Part shown: in pieces, positions 34,058 to 45,800 of the stretch
Numbering within the stretch: the stretch's first letter is position 1
Layout: each line of letters begins with the position of its first letter
Assembly (NCBI RefSeq): GCF_000006565.2
Contig: NC_031474.1
Span: 496,001-560,000 of the forward strand
Source of the DNA: Toxoplasma gondii ME49
Lineage: Eukaryota > Apicomplexa > Conoidasida > Eucoccidiorida > Sarcocystidae
Length of the DNA: 64,000 nucleotides
Direction of reading: 5' to 3'
Made by a program: the position numbers and the translations under genes
Notes under the pieces: generated by a model
What the model was told of the DNA's origin: nothing
What the model saw: only the letters and a program-made list of their open reading frames with translations
The model's database searches: none

Positions 34058-37000
34058 GCGAGATAATCTGCATCCTCGGGGTGCGAAGAGATTAACAAGG
34101 CAGCATAATTCAGAAGCATCCGACGAAAGTTTCGATTCGCATGCTGAATGAACGTTCATTTGTTTGCCCACCAATACTTGGGGATTCTCGAACCAGTTGT
34201 TCTAGATGTCCTACTGAGTTACATTTTATGGGCACAAAGTGTGAAATTAAAAAGAAGAAGCATCGAGATGCGCTTCTAACATTGTAATAACATTTTAATG
34301 ATGTTGCTCGTCGCGTACAAAAACCCGCATCAAAAAAACGCCACTAACGTGTCAGATGGAGTCATTGACATCAGTGTTTCACGCTGTAACATCACGATTG
34401 ACAACGGTGACTTGGACATCAACGCAGTTGCTCTGTGTTGGACTAGGCGCGGGAGTTGCTTCGAAGAGTGCCGGAGGAACAACCTGTCTGGGTGAAACTT
34501 CTGTCCGTTTCCGTGGGGAATACGGGACTGCGGACGAGGACTGGTGTTCGACTTAAGAGGGATGCGCGGCTGCCTCCACCCTCACGAAAAGGAATACGAG
34601 CAACGAAGGACAGGAACTGTCCCCGAGCGAAACGGAGAGTGTTGTTGTTGTCTTCTCGTGTTCACGTTTTTCGATTCATCGGTGGTTTGTGGTTAACCCG
34701 AGCTCTTTTTTCTGCTCGACACGACGTTGAGAAACACACCAGATGTGTTCCTCTAGATTTGTTACCACGCGATGCTGTTGGGTGCAGGCCGAGAACTGCC
34801 AGACACATGTGGATGTGAAAACGATCGTTGCGGTTGTCCAGTTCAATTCTTCATCAGTTCGTCCCTCTACCGGCAAAGGCTCACTCGCAGAAAAACCTCG
34901 GGCATGGACAGATGATCAGTCTGCCGCGTGGTCATACACGCCGGACCGTCTGCCCATGAAGGCGGTTCTTGACAGAGCAGAAGAGAGCGACGCATGTGGG
35001 TGTTAATTATGGATAAATCGTATTCCGGTACCCCTGCGGATTTAGAGCTCCGTGGTAGGTCACAATATGAGTAGCGAATTTCCAAGGCGCCCCAGGCGTG
35101 TGCCGCTGCAACGTTTGCGCACATCGCATTGCAAAGTAGGTCACCACAGTTCTGAATGCGTATTCCACGTTGCACAGGGGGCCTTTCGAGGTCTTCTGTT
35201 CGTGGTGTTGGCATTGCCATCCGTGCTGGAACGCCCACAGTGACAGCGCGGACGATGTGTGACAGGAGGTGCTGTGTTTCGATAAGGTACAGTGGCAGTA
35301 GCTTCTTTTCAGGCCGTGTAAAACGCGTTACCGAAGTACATTTACAATTCAACGAGGGCAAACAAAGGTGCTCCCAATAGACGGTTTACTATACTATCAA
35401 TCAGAAAGACGAGGGGAGCATGTTCCACTTTACGAGTAGAGATGGCCATCAATGTGTTCCTGCCCATAACTTACAGCAACACACACGGGGTACATCAGAG
35501 AATGCCTACACTGCAGTGAGTCGTCAGTGATTCACTGCTGCTTGACATCTCGTTCTTTGTGCCCCTAAACCTAGTGAGAATGCCGGCGAACACGGCAACG
35601 CTTGGGGGTGAAGTTCCTGCCCGTTTGTGGCAAAATGTCCACGGGCTTTGAAAAACGTTAACGAACTTGTTTCACGTAGTTGTCACAAGGTACAATGAGG
35701 CTTTCTGGGGGAACAACTCTGTAGCAAGAACCTGCACCTGTCTTCACTTGACTTGGGCTACCGCTCGCTTGTCTGCTGGGCTGCCCAGCGGCTCGATTGC
35801 TTAATGGAAGAGGGGCTTTGCTGTCTATGATTTCGAGACTGAATGCCACTGTTAAGCTGTACCTTTAAGGGTGGTATGCTGCTTCAAGATCCATGTCGCC
35901 CATTTGAGGAAGCATCCCTTTTCCAAGGTAGTCGAAGAACTCGTTTCTCAGTGCCTGTCCGGCCCCGTTTTTTCTCCGGTAGTGTATACACCCAACAAAA
36001 CACGGGGGAAACCGTTCTGTTCTCCCGTGTTCACAGCCACCTCCGAGACTGCGTGTTCCGAGAAGCATTCAAGGCAAGTGCATTTGTGGATTCGCACGAC
36101 ACGACATTATTTTTGATTATGTTTGCATGACACGCCGGCGACCATACGGCTCAAACAGACTATAAGTCTTTTCATATTCTACTAACCTAGAAAGGTGACC
36201 TTTGGTGGGGCGGTGAAGGAGATCCAGAGAAAGCCTCACAAATTCTAGGCCTTGTTATGTTTCTGACAGTATAGCACCATGTTTTTCGATAACGTCTATC
36301 AACTCGCCTGCCTACCACAAAAGCGTTGCAAGTGTGTGTTTGGGGGCTGGAAAAACTGTACCGCAGACGATGTGGATATATACAGAGTGAACGGCGACAA
36401 CAGCAACCGGTGAAGAGCCAATACGCCTCAACTGTCGGTGTTTCGATGAAGCTAGAGCCAAACTGACGCACATCACCGTACTCGCTCCCAAACCCTGGGA
36501 GTTTGTGTATGTGGGTACTGGCGGGCACCGAAAACCTTCCTTGGAAGAGTGCGGCCTGCGGCACTCCACACAGTCATGGCTCGCCGTCTACGAAAAGGCA
36601 GCCTTGCCGCATTGTGTCTAAGCGAAGAAGCTTTTCGTGCGTCTCGAGTGTCGAGTAATCCCATATTGTAGAAGCCAATGCTTTTCGTTGATCTGAGGAC
36701 GTCTCCCGGGCGTCGCTTTCTACCAGGCGGACATTATTCTCGTCGCCCATGCAAAAAACGCATCGCAACCCCTGTAAACACGGACGCTTTTAGGCCGTTG
36801 CCGCTTTGATGTATACGGTGCTAGTGAACGATATTTATAAGCCACAGAGCATTGTTTTATTGCAAAACGTTTTCCGCAGTACCTGGGTCCCCTAGTAACC
36901 CTTTTCTGTGTCCGAATGGAGCAAGCTGGGCGAGCTGGACGAGTCTCCCGTGCGTTTTAGTTGCATGCCTTCCAGCACGGCCTCATATTCCAAGGTTTGG

Positions 37001-37506
37001 AGGCTTCCTCTTTCCTTGATGTTTAGACAGAGTCCCGGCTTTTTTTAATTTCACGTTTTGTTCCGTGTGTCTTTAAAAAACAGTTGAGTCGTCAACTCCT
37101 CCGGTCGTCTTGCGGAGCCAAGTGAAGACACTCGAAAAAGCGGACGCTTTTTCTATGTTTTGGTAACTACGAATTCGCGTCCGGAGGAAAGAACACACAC
37201 TCTTTCCTCCTCTATCGGCAGCTCCTGCATCAAGATATCTGCTACTCTTCACCGCTCGCGTCTTTCGGCGAGAGATGCATTTATCGCCGTCGCCCGCTAC
37301 AGAAGGCGGACACTGTAAACGGCGAGGCGAGCACAGTCGAAATTTGGTTTTTTGTTGAAGTCCGGATACTTTCGGGAATCTCTTCACCTTTCCATTTCTT
37401 CTCGGGTGGGCGCAGAGCTTCGCCTAACGCGCTTCGCAATCCGCAAACGCACCAGAGTCCGCCAGCAGCTAACTCGAGGAGTTTTCCCGTGGTTGAACGT
37501 GAGAAA
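34058..37506. other. Intergenic region
   Basis: These 3.4 kb lie between the plus-strand hydrolase and the next coding exon. They contain the hydrolase 3' region and the leader of the gene at 37507. Short open frames on both strands show no family similarity. The stretch 34058-34300 is AT-rich and looks like 3' untranslated sequence. Confidence 0.6.
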
Positions 37507-38074
37507 ATGGAGAATGAAACTCAAAACGTCGATCCGCCACCGGACAAGGAGGCTGCCAGCGGAGCTTCTTCCGTCGAAAAGACAGAGGCGGCCGAATTAT
37601 CGCCAGAACAGGAAAGTGAGGAGCCACCGGGGGTAGGCGGCCCCGGGTTTTCGCAGGAGGCAGACGCGACTCCTTCCAACCCCGTAAGACGAGAAAGTTC
37701 GATTTTGAAGACACGGGACAGTTCTCTGGGAGAAAAGGCTCTGAACAAAGGTGTGAGCTGGGGCGAATCTGTCGACGATTCTCCGGAGTCAGACGCGCGG
37801 CCGGCAGCCTCGCCTCTGGAAAAAGCTGCGAGCAAAGCAGACGAGGCAAGAAAGACGAAAGTCACTGTTCCCAGACTGCAGCTGAAAACCAATCAGACGG
37901 ACATGTCTGGTGAAAATGGCGAAGCTGCTGCAGATTCATCGAGAGCTTCGTTTCCCGGTATAGCCCATGGTGGCTCTCTTGCCTCTTTAGGGAGCGCGAC
38001 TTCTTCAGTCCACGCTAGCGCAGAATCGGCTCAACAGATCCTTTCCAGTGCTTTCCACACGGTGTACAGGCACT
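37507..38074 (+). CDS. Disordered coding exon with SILK and RVxF-type PP1 docking motifs
   Basis: This exon begins at ATG 37507 (an upstream in-frame GTG at 37489 is not needed) and ends at a strong donor (t|gtaagt) in phase 1. It gives 189 residues plus a split codon. The protein is rich in Glu, Ser, Pro and Ala. It carries SILK at 65-68 and KGVSW at 81-85. These are the two short motifs that bind protein phosphatase 1, in the usual order (SILK before RVxF/W). An acceptor at 39837 has exactly the matching phase, so the exon could be the start of the dynamitin-like gene. It could instead belong to a separate PP1 regulator whose other exons I could not find. The classical inhibitor-2 HYNE motif was not seen. 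Confidence 0.55.
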
Positions 38075-39836
38075 GTAAGTTTGACGCGAGGCTAAGCAGC
38101 CTTCACGTACTTTAGGAGTCTATTGCAAATGCGACTTTTCGGTTTCTCCTGCAACTAGGTCCCCTGAAGGGATTGCTCGAGACTTCTACACAGGGTGGTA
38201 CGGCCCATCGTGAGCGATCATTCACAGTGGTACACTTCCGTTCTTTCGTCTGCAGTTCTAAAGCGTACAAACAACGTGTGTGCTGGCAGAGACGACGCTC
38301 CTTCCTGCGCGCATGCATATATTTGTCTTCTATATTTTTATGCATCTTGCGACGCGGTGACGCCCCGTGGCCTGGTGAGAATATGCGACTCGGCGCATTG
38401 CTGTACTTCATCCGATTATGCTGCTGTATTTTCCTGTGCACTTATCTCACACCTGTCAATATCTACGTGGGCTAGGACTGGGAGCAGTCTTCACCCACTG
38501 TATAAATATAGTAGTCAAAACGTATCTATTGAGCTCACTGCGAGAAAACAGTCGTCGCGTGGAGTTCTGCGGCTTTTCATCTTTGTTGTATTCAATCGTG
38601 TTCCTTCTTCATGTTGCTGACGGCGCCGGGAGAGGCGCCTGGGTGGAGCTCCAAGCCTTCTCACCTCTGTCTCGTTGTGGTGTGGCTGGCGGTAAACACA
38701 GACTTGCACGAACTGAACCAGTAGTCCAAGTCGTAGTCTCTATACTCCCCGCCGCTCTGTAGTCTAGAGGTAGACTGCAGCGTGTATCGTTATCCACACT
38801 GCTTCGACAAGACGCAGATATGAGGTAGTAAATGATTTCGAGAAGATCTCACATAATGTACCTGTGCGTACCTTTGCTTCTACCAAAAGTGAGGGTGCCT
38901 TCGCGGGTAATGTGTCTTCTCCGGACTGTCGGATTTCCAGAGGGTGGCAAAACATCTCTGTGTGAGACGTGGAGCAACGCAGGTTCTTCCTTCTGTTTTG
39001 TATTTCCACTTTCATTCGACAAATTGCGCAGATCGCTGCTCCCGTTTTTTTGGAGGAAGACGCGACTGGTCTCCTCTGCGTAACTCGTCTCGCGACTCTT
39101 CCCAGCCTATCTTTATATCGCTATGAACGCCGGACGCAGTGTGTCTCGACTGCACCTTTCTCTCGCCTTCGTGAGAGACTTGTCACTCTTGTTGTGTAAC
39201 GAGCTTCCTTCACCTCTCTGTGTAAAACCTCGTGCAGCACATGGAACAAAGAAGCAGCTGAGCTTTGCAACTGCATGCTGAGGCGCGATCTCGCAGCTGC
39301 GTTGAGCCTCACAGCCTCGGGGATGTTGGAGGCAGTTCACCTTGTGCACTGTCTCTCCGCGTCTCCGTCTCCATCCGTTCGTTTGCTTTCTGAACTCTCA
39401 GGTGGTTTCTTGATGCGCTCCAGAGTCCCCGGCGCCCACGCGCCTGTGTCTGCGTCTGCTCACTTGTTTTCGGCAGCTGTCTACATGCTTCACGACTTCG
39501 CTGTATGTCGAGTTTGTCTCCTGTGAGGAGTCGATAGAAAATAACGAGAGATACACGCACATGTGCATGCGCATTGCCGAGGAAAGAGTGTGCTCGACGT
39601 GATCTCTGGGTCCATCTTCGCTCTTGCTCTGGTTGAGCGTGGAACCCATCAGGTGTGGTTACACTTACGTCTTATCTCTTAGGTTGCGTCGACCTCTGAG
39701 GACAGTTTTCAATCAGCTTTCTCGGGGAACGACTGTCGCGCAAGATGTACCTGTCCCTCGCTTTCAAGCGCGCTCTCTGTCGTTGTGTTTGTGGTTTTTT
39801 TCTGCAATTCGGTTTCGCGGAACCGCCGGTCGCCAG

Positions 39837-42800
39837 CTTCGCATGCGTCACGATTCGCAAGTCGATCCAGGGGAAGCCACACCAGGATGCTTGTCCGCGC
39901 CGACATGGTGCCTGAACACCCCGACAGCGAAGAAGTATATGGCTTCGCGTCTCGTTCCTCGCGAGAGTCCCGTGAGGAGAGGCCTCCCTTGAGAAGTCTC
40001 TTTGCCTCTCGCGCCGTCCGGTCCGGACGCTACAACGCTGTCTCCAATCCTCCGACGGAAGTGACTCACTCAGCGAGTGCTCCGAGTGCGGCTTTTCGGT
40101 GCCCCAGCGTCGCTTCCAGTTTGGCAGAGACGCCTCGGAGCGCTCTCTTCGGCTCCCGTCACGGTAAGCCTTTGCATGCGCGACAGGCGCGAGACAGACC
40201 CACTGTTTGCGTCTCCGGCGGGCTTGCTGTCGTGCGGCTTGAAAGAAGAGGCTGCGATGCGGGACCGACATGCCATCCAAACCGCGGGCGCTTGAACGAC
40301 GGACGGGTGTCTGCGTCTGTGCATGCGAGAGACAGTTACGTAAATTTCTCTCTCTCGACTTCCTGCAGCGTTTCGTGTATGCTCTCTTCTCCATTTGTGC
40401 ATGCTGCCAAAGATGCCCTCGATTCGGCGAGAGAGAAAGTGCACGTCACTCTGAGGCCGCATGCGCCGCGTCGGACGGTCTCCATGTGCTTCTTCGTGAG
40501 TCGGCGGACTCACGAAATGTGCGTGCATGCAGAGTTTCTCCTCTTAATCGTTTCTTTTCTTTCTCTCCTTTGCAGCTAGCTCGAAGGGTACACCATCGGA
40601 ACAAGGGGAACGGAGACACAGGCACTTCGCTTCCGGCAGCCAGGATGGCGGGAAGTTGACGAGCAACGCGTCCTTGGATTCGCTGTCACCGGTAAGGAAC
40701 CTGTTTCGAGCCATTGGCTTGTTCGTCTCATTTCTCCTTCTTCCTCTCTTCAGCGACAGTGAGGTGTCTGTACGAAAAATTGTCTCCTGTGCCCACGTAT
40801 CACTCGATGGTGTATCGCTCTGTGCATCTACTGAGTTACTCCTCTCTTTATGCCGCCTCAGTCTCTCTCCTTCGGTTGCCGCTATCGGGACGTCGCTCTT
40901 TACCTCTCTCTGTGCCCTCCTTCCTGTCTGAGCAAAGAGGTCGTCGCCGTTCGCGGCGGCTGGCGCACTGTTTTTGCTCGGTTTCCTTTTCCTGAGAAAG
41001 AACCACACTCTGAAGGACCCGCGTCTTTCTTCGTCTCATTGTCTCTTTTTCTCTTGTTTTCTTGCACCATGGTGCTTGCGAGCGATTAAATGCTTCTGCT
41101 TTTTCACAACTTTTGAGGAGCAAACATTCCTCTTTATCTTTTTCAGCGCGAGGCCCCCCATGCCCTCGCTGCGGACCTTCTCGATGCCAGCCGAGCAGCC
41201 GCTGCGATGGACTCAGCAGGTGGGCCTCTCGCAACCCTGCCGCGCTCGAAGAGCTCCCATGAGAAGGCAATCTTTTTTTGCCCTCAGCATTGTTAGTTCT
41301 TGCCTTTATTTATCATTTTCTCGTTCGCTCCTACCGCTGCCTCTGGACTTTCCTCCTTTCTTCTCACTGTTTTCTTCCTCTCTCCGGTCTTCTCCTTTCG
41401 CGCCTGCCATTTGTTTGGCCACTCACTCTCTCTGTAGCGTCTTCTCTTGAAGCTCTGTATCTCTGGAAAAGAATTCTCCTGCGCGTTTGTATTTCTTGTG
41501 GTTTCGGGGTCTGTCGCCGAAGCTCGGTCAGCATTAAGAAGAGAAAGATCACAGACAGACCACGCAATATGATTCTCACATGATAAGGAGATGTCTGTGC
41601 ACACATGATTCGCGATCCAGAAGTGCGCAACTCACGAATAATCCTGGAGTTCGCTCTGCTGTTTCTCGTCTGTCGTCCTTCTTGAAAGGCGTTGAATGGG
41701 ACAGAAGGAATCCACACAGACTCGTCTTGCACACTGGAGCCCGTTTCCGTGTGTCGGATTTGTAGGAAAACATACTTTTTCCTGCAGTGCCGCTTTTAGG
41801 AGTCCAAAAACTCCGTCTGTATTGTCATGTAGTTCTACATATGCATATATATAATCACATGTATCACATATATATATATATATATTTATACGCATGTATA
41901 TGTAGGTTGATAGGCCCGATCTGGAGGGATGGACGTAGAGGACTCTCTGATAGTTGTTCGTAGCAGTCCCACTCTCTTCGTTTCTCTTGTTTGCTCTTCG
42001 CTGTCGTTCTTCGCGTCTCTCATGCCGCTGTCTATTGCATGCACGCGTTTTTCTTGTGTTAAACATTCACAATTGATGCTCAGGCGGGCTCCGGCAGATG
42101 GCGTCGAAGAGGAAGCCCCAGTCAAAGTCTTCATTTCGATCGGCTCCGTCGCGAGGCTGCCTTCTCTCCGTAAGGAACTCCAACATAGAGGTCGTTTTTC
42201 CTGAAACAGATGCCGCAACATTTTTACACTTACAGGTCCACACATTCACCCATATAACTCAATCTATATATATGCTTACGTCGATATCTATCGTATATTC
42301 CTCTATCTATCTATATATATCTATATCTATGTATATCTGTCTACCTTTGCACGCTCATCAGAAGAGAGGCCAGTCGGGATACTAACGGATGCGGTGAAAT
42401 TTGCCGAACACAGCGGGGAGACAACGCATACGAGAGTTTTAAAAGACGGCGGCCGCTCTATTGTTTTCTTTCTCGTTGGCTCTGTGTGTGGTGTTATGTT
42501 GAACGCACAACGACACAGAGATGGAAGCAATAAATCTCTCCTTTTTTTCCGAGGCCTCTACAGAGTATTACGGTAGGATATAGCATAGCACGCACCTTCC
42601 GTCTGTTCTCGTTCTTCTCCCGTCCTTCTGTGTCAATCTCCTTCCCTGCAAAGACCTGCGCCTCGCTTTTTTTTTGTTTTGTCGTCTCTGGAAGGAGGAG
42701 CTGCAGAGATCATACACGCGACACGAGAACGACATTTTTTCTGAAATTCTCGAAAAACTGGAGGAGAAGAAAGGGCGAGGTAGCGCCGAAGACCAAGTGT

Positions 42801-45800
42801 ACGAACACCTCCCCAGGACTCACAAGAAGAGAGACGGGTCTCCCCTCGCTTCAAGAGACGCACGGCGCAGCGAGGGAATGACTTGTAAGGCTCGGATGCG
42901 CATGCCCCTGTTTCATGCATGCGTTGATGATGCGGTTCTCTCCGTCTGCTTTTATTTCGTGTGGATGCTCCGAAAGGGCAAGCGTCGCCACTTTACTTTC
43001 TCTGTTTTTCGAGAGCATGCGAACGGTCACCTGCTCCATTAACTTCCTTGATCCTCGTGCGTCTTCAGGGGACCTTGCGGTGTCGCTAATCATCTAGATC
43101 ATGAGTCCCTGTTCCAAGCTGTCCAAGCAAGTGTGACGATGTGTGTGCCGTTGTCTGCGGTTGTCTGCGTCCATGCCGCAGAACAGTTGTTTCCTGTCTA
43201 CCTCTGCACCACGGCAGACTGCGTGTCTACGTCTTGTGCGTCTAGATCGAAGTCCAACTCTGTCTCCTCAGGATGCTTCTGACAACTTAGGATACGAAGA
43301 ATCACACGTTTGAGCACGAAGCTGTCTGTGGAGACCTGTGTGCGTCCGTCTAGCCTAAGTAGGGCTGAACTGGAGCGGAGAGCTGACGCTTGTTTTGTGC
43401 TTTTCGCGTCTGCGTTTTCTCTTCCTCGCGACACAGGCCTCGGAATCAAGGCGCTGAACGTTGAAATAGTAGATAGTGCAGTCGATCCAGAATGGGCCTT
43501 TCAACAGTTCAGTGGGAAGAAGATCGACGCCGGTAAGTGGACATCACTCGAGGCGGCGCCTTAGCGGAGAAAGCAGAAGGGATCTTCGACCTCCAACCTC
43601 TCGCTGTGCCTTTACGGTTTAGCGCAGTTCTAAGTCTCCATTCACAGCTGCTCGCAGTATAGAAGTCGCTCACCGATCTGCGACGAAGCTCAAAGCAGAA
43701 GCTTGTGAACCTGTCGAGGAGGCATTGGTTGGGGGGTGGTTGTAACTCCTCCAAAAGGCATGCGCGCTCGCTATTCTCCCAGAGAGAAGGCAGCTTGTGG
43801 ACCTCGGTGGGGTTTCCCTTTGCAGGCGCGCGGTTCGACGACCATCTCGACCGCTTGGTAGATACACCCGAAGAAGTGACGCTTCACGGATACTTTCCAT
43901 TCCAGAAAGAAAGCGCGAAAAGCAGATACGAGCGCCTCATCACGGAGGTCCCTCACGCTCTCGTCGCCGTGGTGAGTAGCCTTGACAACGCTGTGTTTTG
44001 TCTTTTCCCTCGCCGCTCTTGCAGCTCGCGATGTGTCAAACCGACGTGGAGTTGGGTCGGTTGGAACAGCGTCTCAACCGAGTAATACTCAAATGAGTTG
44101 AGCACTACACGGGTGAACTGAGGTCTCTCGTTTCCTCGTTGTCGTTACCGTTTTCCACTCTAGGACGCCCCCTGAGAGTCGAGCTCTGATTGATCGCATG
44201 CAAACGGTTCTTTCCCTCGCGAACCGCAGTCTAGCCAGTAGTGGGCTCTGGTTTTCGTGTGGGGCGCTGAACTCTCACTTCCCCCCTCAGGGAAGCCTAA
44301 CGGCTTGAATAGGATCCGACCGGATTTCGAGACGACGGAGTTCGGCTCTCTTGAAGCTCCTGCTGTTCTAGGCTCTCATCCCATCTAGTTTCTCGTTGAC
44401 TTCCTCGCCGTCTTCGTCGTGGACTGCAAGAAGAGGAAGAGTGCCTCGTGCCTGGTATCTCCAAGTGGTTACACATCTACATGTGCAGGCTTCGTTCTGT
44501 GCGGATGAACCGCAGGTGTACACTGCGCGCTTTTCGCGCGATTTGCTGTTTCGCATTTCCTCTTTACGTCATAGGAATGTGATCTGAGGGGGATTAGAGA
44601 GAACGAGACAGTCAGAGAGACATGTATGCAGGCAAAAGCGAAGATCGAAATTTGTTCTTTGTCAAAGCACAACTTTTACTCGAGAAGCAGACAGGAGCGC
44701 GTAAAGGGAAGATTCCCCTGTTGAGTGACCTCGCCGATCTTCCCTGCAGCAGATGCCGGTGCGACCTTCTCGCTGTCCACATGTTTGCTCTTTTTTCTTC
44801 GCTGCTCTCTACCTAAACACATGCAGAAAGAATACTTTTCTAACGTTGACACGCTGGAAAAAATTCACAAACAGGAGGAACAGCTCCCCGAGGAATCACG
44901 GGCGAGTTTTCTTCTCAGACTCAACGGCATGTTGGAAGGTACGCCGTGACCTTCTGAATTACATGGCGACTCTGTATCGAGATCGGTCTGTGCATGTATG
45001 ACCATCGTCATCAATTTGTATCTGTATCTATCTATCTATCAGTCTGTCTATCTATCTATCTATCTATCTATCAATCTGTCTATCTATCTATCTACCTATC
45101 TATCTATCAATCTGTCTATCTATCTATCTATCTATCTATCTACCTATCTATCTATCTATCTATGACATCCATATATCAATTCATACATACACGTACTCGT
45201 ATCCAGCCGCATTTCAATGCTCTGCGGCTTTCTGCTCTTCCAGTGTCAGTGGACGGCTTCTGTGATTTCAACCATGATGCCGAGCAGAGATTTGCGCGCG
45301 TCGTCATTCGTTCAGATCGGTATGTGTACTTTGCCTGAGCATGAGTTTCAATGAGTTTTCAACTCCTGAACCCCCGCATTCCTGCCTCTCCTCACTTCGC
45401 AGGCGCGCTTTTTTGCCTCTACGACTGCGCTGGCGCTTGCGACCTGTCGCATGCAAGTTGTTGACTTCTCTGCCTTCTCTTCCCTCGTCCCCTGCTGTGT
45501 TCCCTCCCGAGCCTCTCAACGCGTGCCTCTCTGCTGCATTTGCGCATGCGCATGCACAGACATGTGAACGCGTACTCGACGCAGAGCGTCTGCATGCATC
45601 GCAGCAGCGCAGCAGCTGGCACCTTTCGGAACCTGCGAGAAACGAAGTCTTTTTCTCCCTGGTCGCGAGGTCCTTCTCGCGGACAGGCTTTGTTTGACTT
45701 GCGTCGCTTTTCGGGGAGCGAGTCGAACGCACTTTGCTTCCCACGGAGCTCTGCATGCATCCATGCATGCGTCATTTTCCCTGCTTTGCGTTTCTTCGCA

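Noticed and set aside
45020..45163. CRISPR-like or satellite array
   Set aside because: It is a simple tetranucleotide CTAT microsatellite with no spacers, in a eukaryotic intron.
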